Assembly (NCBI GenBank): GCA_017623335.1
Contig: JAGAPI010000039.1
Coordinates: 1-11,424, forward strand
Source: Prevotella sp.
Lineage (GTDB): Bacteria; Bacteroidota; Bacteroidia; Bacteroidales; Bacteroidaceae
DNA length: 11,424 nucleotides
Direction of reading: 5' to 3'
The notes under the pieces were generated by a model. The model made no database searches, was not told the origin of the DNA, and saw only the letters and a list, made by a program, of their open reading frames with translations. The position numbers were made by a program, and so were the translations under genes. This document shows positions 8,420-11,424 of this stretch, piece after piece. The number at the start of each line of letters is the position of its first letter. The first letter of the stretch is position 1.

Positions 8420-8451
8420 CAAAATTACAACATTTAAAAGCCGGGAACAAG
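8420..8451 (-). promoter_or_regulatory. Predicted promoter of the susC operon
   Basis: Minus strand: -7 box TAATTTTG (8420-8427) matches TAnnTTTG, and CTTG (8448-8451) stands 20 nt upstream as a -33 box (TTG of TTTG). Transcription should begin near 8413-8415, giving a leader of about 30 nt that is A/T-rich just before the susC ATG, as is usual for Bacteroidetes start sites without a Shine-Dalgarno sequence. This placement is also why the longer susC start is rejected. Confidence 0.75.
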
Positions 8452-8452
8452 C

Positions 8453-8472
8453 CTGCAAAGAGAGCTGCAAAG
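8453..8472 (-). promoter_or_regulatory. Direct repeat upstream of the susC -33 box, putative activator site
   Basis: The plus strand reads CTGCAAAG at 8453-8460 and again at 8465-8472, 12 bp apart start to start (about one helical turn). Seen from susC this is CTTTGCAG-N4-CTTTGCAG, ending 1 bp from the -33 box, at roughly -40 to -58 from the predicted start. That position suits a transcription activator contacting polymerase. A third CTGCAAAG lies at 8595-8602. The obvious candidate ligand is the divergently encoded regulator. Binding is inferred, not shown. Confidence 0.5.
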
Positions 8473-8630
8473 ATTTTTTCGCTGTACGAATATTATAAAT
8501 CCCTCATAAACAGCGGATTGCGGACAATACGTAAAATCTGCGATATAGATGCTTTATTCCGGTGTATAACTGAAAAAACTGGCTGCTGTGCGCACTGCAA
8601 AGCATGATTTTTCTTTAAAAAAGTTAATTG

Positions 8631-8656
8631 GGCAGAACTGTTATTTTTTTTCTGCC
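8631..8656. repeat. Short inverted repeat upstream of the regulator promoter
   Basis: GGCAGAA (8631-8637) and TTCTGCC (8650-8656) form perfect 7-bp arms around a 12-bp T-rich spacer. The element ends 7 bp before the -33 box of the regulator gene. It might be an autoregulatory operator, but an arm this short could also occur by chance. Confidence 0.4.
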
Positions 8657-8663
8657 GCTTTAG

Positions 8664-8694
8664 ATTGAATTTTAAGTTTTATTTTGTATTTTTG
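8664..8694 (+). promoter_or_regulatory. Predicted promoter of the SusR-like regulator gene
   Basis: ATTG (8664-8667) is a -33 element 19 nt upstream of TATTTTTG (8687-8694), a full match to the TAnnTTTG -7 consensus. The start site would fall near 8699-8701, about 12 nt before the ATG at 8713. Because the in-frame ATG at 8665 lies inside this promoter, it cannot be the translation start of this transcript. Confidence 0.75.
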
Positions 8695-8712
8695 CATACA
8701 AAAATCAAATTC

Positions 8713-10377
8713 ATGAAAAAAACGTTTTTACTGATGACGTCCCTTATCCTGTCTGTCGCCTCTTATGCCGACAGTCTGGACTCGCTTTACCATGCCATAG
8801 ACGAAGCCATTAGCCATGCCGGTGACTTTATGTATCGGAAACAGCAGCAACTGGCGTATCTGCAACGGGAAGCGGCACATGCCGCCAATACGGAAACACG
8901 ATATAATGCCACAATGAATCTATACGAGGCATACAGGTCATTCAGAAACGATTCTGCCATAACATGTCTCAACAGATGTATAAAAATGGCTGAGAAGATG
9001 GGGAGAACAGACCTGAAGGCTGACTGCTGCAACAAAATGGGACAGCAACAGTCGGCGGCGGGATTCTACAGCGAGGCAATGAGCTATCTGCAGCAGGTAC
9101 CGGGGCAAGAGCTGAAAGGAGAGATGCTCAATGACTACTATTATGCCATGTGCCACCTGTATGGAGAGATGGGATACTATACACAGGACGACCAGATAAG
9201 AAAGAAATATTACAGAATGTCTGTCAGCTACCGCGACTCTCTTCTGAGTGTCATTCCACATAACACCGAGAGATACCTGAGATGTGTCGAGTCACAATAC
9301 TTTAACGACCACAACTACAAAGCCGCGCTTGAGACGAATGACAAGAGACTGAAAATAACTGCTCCCGGCTCACACGAATATGCAATAGTAAGCTTTTACA
9401 GAGCGCAGGATTACGGAGGGCTCGGGAAACAGACGGAACAAAAATACTGGCTGGCACAGTCGGCTCTCTCTGACATCAGGAACTGCGTGATGGACCAGGC
9501 TGCCCTGTGGTCGCTTGCCGACATTCTCAACAGGGAGGGCGACATTGAGAGAAGTCACCGCTATGTGGAATATTCATGGAAGTGTACCTCGTATTTCTCC
9601 GCACACGTACGCTCATGGCTCGTGTCGCCTGTACTTACAATGATCAACGACAAGTACAAGGAGAAAATCAACAGAACCAATACCCACCTGTGGATTCTTG
9701 TGGCAATAGTGAGCCTGTTTGCTCTCTGCATGGCTGCCATGTATATCTATGTGTCACGAAAACGCAAGCAGCTGGCAATAGCGCGCAACGAACTTAAGGA
9801 ATACAACAACCGCCTGACAGCGCAAAGCCGCCAGCTGAGTGACGCCAACACACATCTGTCGGCACTTAACACACAGCTGACATGCCTGAACGGGCAACTA
9901 TCGCTGAGCAACCGCGTAAAGGAGGAATACATAGGAAAGTTCTTCACGCTTTGCTCGGAATACATAGACAAGATGGACAACTTCCGCATTAAAGTGAACA
10001 GGAAAATGAAAGCCAGGCAATTCGACGACCTTATGCGCATCTCTCAAAACGACCAGATGAGAGAAGACGAGCTGGCTGTGTTGTTTTCCAACTTCGACAC
10101 CATCTTCCTGCACATCTTCCCCAACTTCCTCAGTGACTTCGACGCGCTTCTGAAGCCCGAGCACAGAACACACCATGCTAACGGCAACAAGCTGACCACC
10201 GACGCACGCATCTTCGCACTGATACGTCTGGGAATCGATGACTCGTCGAAGATTGCCGAGTTTCTGCACTACACACCTAACACAATATACAACTACCGCT
10301 CAAGGATGAAGAGCAAGGCGATGAATCCCAATTGTTTTGAGAGCGACATTAAACGCATAGAGAGCAAGAGCGTTTAA
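8713..10377 (+). CDS. SusR-like membrane-bound transcriptional regulator (DUF6377-type)
   Basis: 554 residues from the ATG at 8713. An export signal (1-19, ending SVASYA) leads into an alpha-helical TPR-like region (about 20-320) predicted to be periplasmic. A single transmembrane helix (about 326-348, LWILVAIVSLFALCMAAMYI) is followed by basic residues (SRKRKQ) placing the rest in the cytoplasm. Then come a coiled coil (about 352-405), a conserved block VKEEYIGKFFTLCSEYIDKM, and a C-terminal helix-turn-helix-like segment (about 494-540) with TTDARIFALIRLGIDDSSKI and TPNTIYNYRSRMK. I believe this matches the DUF6377 family, in which SusR-like activators of Bacteroides PULs are found; this could not be looked up here. 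It has no histidine kinase, receiver or sigma/anti-sigma domain, so it is not a hybrid two-component system. Divergent orientation next to susC suggests it activates that operon when a sugar binds its periplasmic part. Start chosen from the signal peptide and promoter. Confidence 0.88.
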   Translation: MKKTFLLMTSLILSVASYADSLDSLYHAIDEAISHAGDFMYRKQQQLAYLQREAAHAANTETRYNATMNLYEAYRSFRNDSAITCLNRCIKMAEKMGRTDLKADCCNKMGQQQSAAGFYSEAMSYLQQVPGQELKGEMLNDYYYAMCHLYGEMGYYTQDDQIRKKYYRMSVSYRDSLLSVIPHNTERYLRCVESQYFNDHNYKAALETNDKRLKITAPGSHEYAIVSFYRAQDYGGLGKQTEQKYWLAQSALSDIRNCVMDQAALWSLADILNREGDIERSHRYVEYSWKCTSYFSAHVRSWLVSPVLTMINDKYKEKINRTNTHLWILVAIVSLFALCMAAMYIYVSRKRKQLAIARNELKEYNNRLTAQSRQLSDANTHLSALNTQLTCLNGQLSLSNRVKEEYIGKFFTLCSEYIDKMDNFRIKVNRKMKARQFDDLMRISQNDQMREDELAVLFSNFDTIFLHIFPNFLSDFDALLKPEHRTHHANGNKLTTDARIFALIRLGIDDSSKIAEFLHYTPNTIYNYRSRMKSKAMNPNCFESDIKRIESKSV

Positions 10378-10433
10378 TAAAAGCGGCAGCGCGGCTCAGG
10401 CGCTCACGCATAAAAATTTTTTTTTGCCGATTT

Positions 10434-10528
10434 ATCTTCCACCTTCCACTTTTTACAGTTTAACATGCTGATAAATAAGCGATTGCAGGAGTGGAAGATG
10501 AGTGGAAGATGAAATCATCTTCCACTCA
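10434..10528. repeat. GAGTGGAAGAT tandem plus inverted repeat
   Basis: GAGTGGAAGAT occurs twice head to tail (10489-10499 and 10500-10510, period 11). TGAGTGGAAGATGA (10499-10512) is perfectly complementary to TCATCTTCCACTCA (10515-10528) across a 2-bp centre, making a near-perfect 30-bp palindrome. A further related, shortened inverted copy, ATCTTCCACCTTCCACT, lies at 10434-10450. Either the tandem copies pair with this upstream copy or with the downstream one, so two alternative hairpins are possible. Confidence 0.85.
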
Positions 10529-10604
10529 CTGACTGTGTTGATATTTTTCGCGGCATCCTGGAATCTGCTAAGGGGATTTTAAAATCTCATGTCGGGATTT
10601 AGCA

Positions 10605-10668
10605 ACCGTCTCTCTACCAGAGACGGTGCATTTCTCTACCGGAGACGATGCGTCTCTCATAGAGAGAC
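10605..10668. repeat. GTCTCT/AGAGAC repeat cluster with nested hairpins
   Basis: Two direct units of 21 bp, beginning TCTCTACC, lie at 10611-10631 and 10633-10653 (period 22, 18 of 21 bases identical); a degenerate third may follow. Inverted repeats are nested on them: ACCGTCTCT/AGAGACGGT (10605-10613 and 10619-10627), GAGACG/CGTCTC (10642-10647 and 10651-10656) and GTCTCTC/GAGAGAC (10652-10658 and 10662-10668). The last two share bases and exclude each other. The nature of the element is unknown to me; an intergenic repeat family is likely. Confidence 0.8.
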
Positions 10669-10672
10669 AACA

Positions 10673-10718
10673 CAGAAATCCAGGCATAAGATTTCTGAAT
10701 CTTGGCAACAAAATTCAG
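10673..10718. repeat. Two small hairpins downstream of the GH3 stop codon
   Basis: CAGAAATC (10673-10680) pairs with GATTTCTG (10690-10697), and CTGAAT (10695-10700) pairs with ATTCAG (10713-10718). They overlap by three bases. On the minus strand they lie 12-57 bp beyond the GH3 stop codon and could take part in ending or protecting that transcript, though no U-tract follows either stem. Confidence 0.4.
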
Positions 10719-10729
10719 GATTCCGGTAT

Positions 10730-11424
10730 TTACTTCACTGTAAGCCTTACGGTCTTCACGTCGCGGCTGTTTCCTCCCACCATGATGTCGAAGTCGCCCG
10801 GCTCAAGCACGAAGTCGAGACTGCTGTTGTAGAACTTCAGCAGGTCGGGGGTGATTTCAAACTCCACCTTGCGGCTCTCCCCTGCCTTCAACGTTATGCG
10901 CTCGAAGCCCTTGAGTTCCTTCACGGGGCGCACCACCGACGCAAAGATGTCGCGGATGTAGAGCTGCACCACCTCGGCTGCCTCGCGGCTGCCGGTGTTG
11001 GTCACTGTCACCGAAGCCTTTACCTTGCCGCCGGCATTCATGCTGGTGCTGCTAAGATGCAGGTCGCCGTATGCGAATGTGGTGTATGACAGTCCGTAGC
11101 CGAAAGGATAGAGCGGGTCGTTGCGCACATCGATGTAGTTGCTCTGATACTTGCGGTACTCCTTTGCTCCCTCGGGCACGGGACGGCCAGTGTTGAGGTG
11201 GTTGTAGTAGATTGGAATCTGACCGAGAGCCTTCGGCATGGTCATTGTGAGGCGGCCCGAGGGGCACTTGTCGCCGAACAGCACGTCGCAGATGGCATCG
11301 CCGGTCTCAGAGCCTCCAAACCACACGTTGAGGATGGCGGGCACATTCTCTGCCTCCCACGACATGAGTGTGGGACGGCCCGAGAAGTTGAGCAGCACCA
11401 CCGGCTTGCCTGTGGCAACAAGGG
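10730..11424 (-). CDS. GH3-family beta-glucosidase-like enzyme, C-terminal fragment
   Basis: The last 230 codons are present; the gene enters from the right edge, with readable sequence upstream of the GTG at 11401 (LVATGKP before VVLLNFSGRP), so no start lies in the window. The fragment covers the end of the GH3 C-terminal alpha/beta domain (PTLMSWEAENVPAILNVWFG, GSETGDAICDVLFGDKCPSG, IPIYYNHLNTGRP, PFGYGLSYTTF) and the fibronectin type III-like tail (about the last 110 residues; VTVTNTGSREAAEVVQLYIRD, LKGFERITLKAGE, GDFDIMVGGNS). This layout is that of periplasmic BglX-type GH3 enzymes, usually 730-800 residues. They remove single glucose (or xylose) units from the non-reducing end of oligosaccharides. 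The catalytic Asp in the N-terminal domain is outside the window, so activity cannot be judged. It is tail-to-tail with the regulator, so it is not in the susC operon, but it plausibly finishes degradation of the imported oligosaccharides. Confidence 0.93.
   Translation of the reverse strand, partial: LVATGKPVVLLNFSGRPTLMSWEAENVPAILNVWFGGSETGDAICDVLFGDKCPSGRLTMTMPKALGQIPIYYNHLNTGRPVPEGAKEYRKYQSNYIDVRNDPLYPFGYGLSYTTFAYGDLHLSSTSMNAGGKVKASVTVTNTGSREAAEVVQLYIRDIFASVVRPVKELKGFERITLKAGESRKVEFEITPDLLKFYNSSLDFVLEPGDFDIMVGGNSRDVKTVRLTVK

Larger units (their letters stand above)
10378..10729. other. Repeat-rich intergenic region between convergent genes
   Basis: 352 bp with no credible gene between the regulator (plus) and the GH3 gene (minus), which converge here. 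It holds an A5T9 run (10412-10425), a GAGTGGAAGAT repeat/hairpin (10434-10528), a GTCTCT/AGAGAC repeat cluster (10605-10668), and two smaller hairpins near the GH3 end. Because genes converge, transcription ends from both sides are expected here, but I see no stem followed directly by a T-tract as clear as the one at 203-254. Confidence 0.7.

Noticed and set aside
8384..8470. In-frame upstream start for the susC-like gene (ATG at 8468-8470)
   Set aside because: It would place 29 residues before a normal signal peptide and starts upstream of the predicted -7 and -33 boxes.
8556..8570. A second minus-strand promoter with the susC-like GCAC-CGGAAT motif
   Set aside because: CACCGGAAT is present but the bases before it (GTTATA) do not fit TAnnTTTG.
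8665..8712. In-frame upstream start for the regulator (ATG at 8665)
   Set aside because: It lies inside the promoter, between the -33 and -7 boxes, and would add 16 residues ahead of a good signal peptide.
10388..10425. Intrinsic terminator of the regulator gene (AGCGC/GCGCT stem and T9 run)
   Set aside because: The stem is only 5 bp and the T run begins 12 nt after it; too weak to call.
10605..10668. CRISPR array
   Set aside because: Units are adjacent at 22-bp period without spacers, and no cas genes are present.
10589..11089. Plus-strand open frame of 166 codons running from the repeat cluster into the GH3 gene
   Set aside because: Most of it is antisense to the GH3 coding sequence, and its start is inside the GTCTCT repeats with no promoter.

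Overview
The window is bacterial chromosome from a member of the Bacteroidota, most likely order Bacteroidales (Bacteroides/Prevotella type). Three things point there: a SusC/SusD outer-membrane pair with its lipoproteins, promoters of the Bacteroidetes type (TAnnTTTG at -7, no Shine-Dalgarno), and a carbamoyl-phosphate synthase N-terminus of the form common in this phylum. I cannot assign a genus from the sequence.

Most of the window is one polysaccharide utilization locus (PUL). On the minus strand, from 8383 down to 300, lie susC-like (5405-8383), susD-like (3890-5392), a lipoprotein glycoside hydrolase of family GH30 (2316-3827), and a SusE/F-position surface glycan-binding lipoprotein (300-2312). 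Gaps are 12, 62 and 3 nt, so this looks like a single operon. A recognisable promoter stands before susC (8420-8451) and a good intrinsic terminator ends the operon (203-254). Divergent from susC is a membrane-spanning SusR-like/DUF6377-type regulator (8713-10377, plus strand). At the right edge, tail-to-tail with the regulator, is the C-terminal part of a GH3 beta-glucosidase-like enzyme (10730 to beyond 11424, minus strand). At the left edge is the start of carB (minus strand, 1-76), an unrelated housekeeping gene with its own promoter inside a perfect 18-bp inverted repeat.

Working model: the surface glycan-binding protein and the lipidated GH30 capture and cut a glucan outside the cell. 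SusC/SusD import the oligosaccharides, the GH3 enzyme in the periplasm releases glucose, and the regulator senses a product through its periplasmic TPR-like domain and activates susC. The set (SusR-like regulator, SusC, SusD, GH30, binding protein, GH3) resembles the Bacteroides thetaiotaomicron beta-1,6-glucan (pustulan) locus, so beta-1,6-glucan such as that of fungal cell walls is my best guess at the substrate. That is inference from gene content.

Non-coding stretches hold more than usual. The susC/regulator divergent region has a two-copy direct repeat placed like an activator site just upstream of the susC -33 box. The 350-bp gap between the regulator and the GH3 gene is filled with small tandem and inverted repeat families that no gene explains. 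I did not find a clearly novel system; the repeats and putative operators are the parts most worth a second look.
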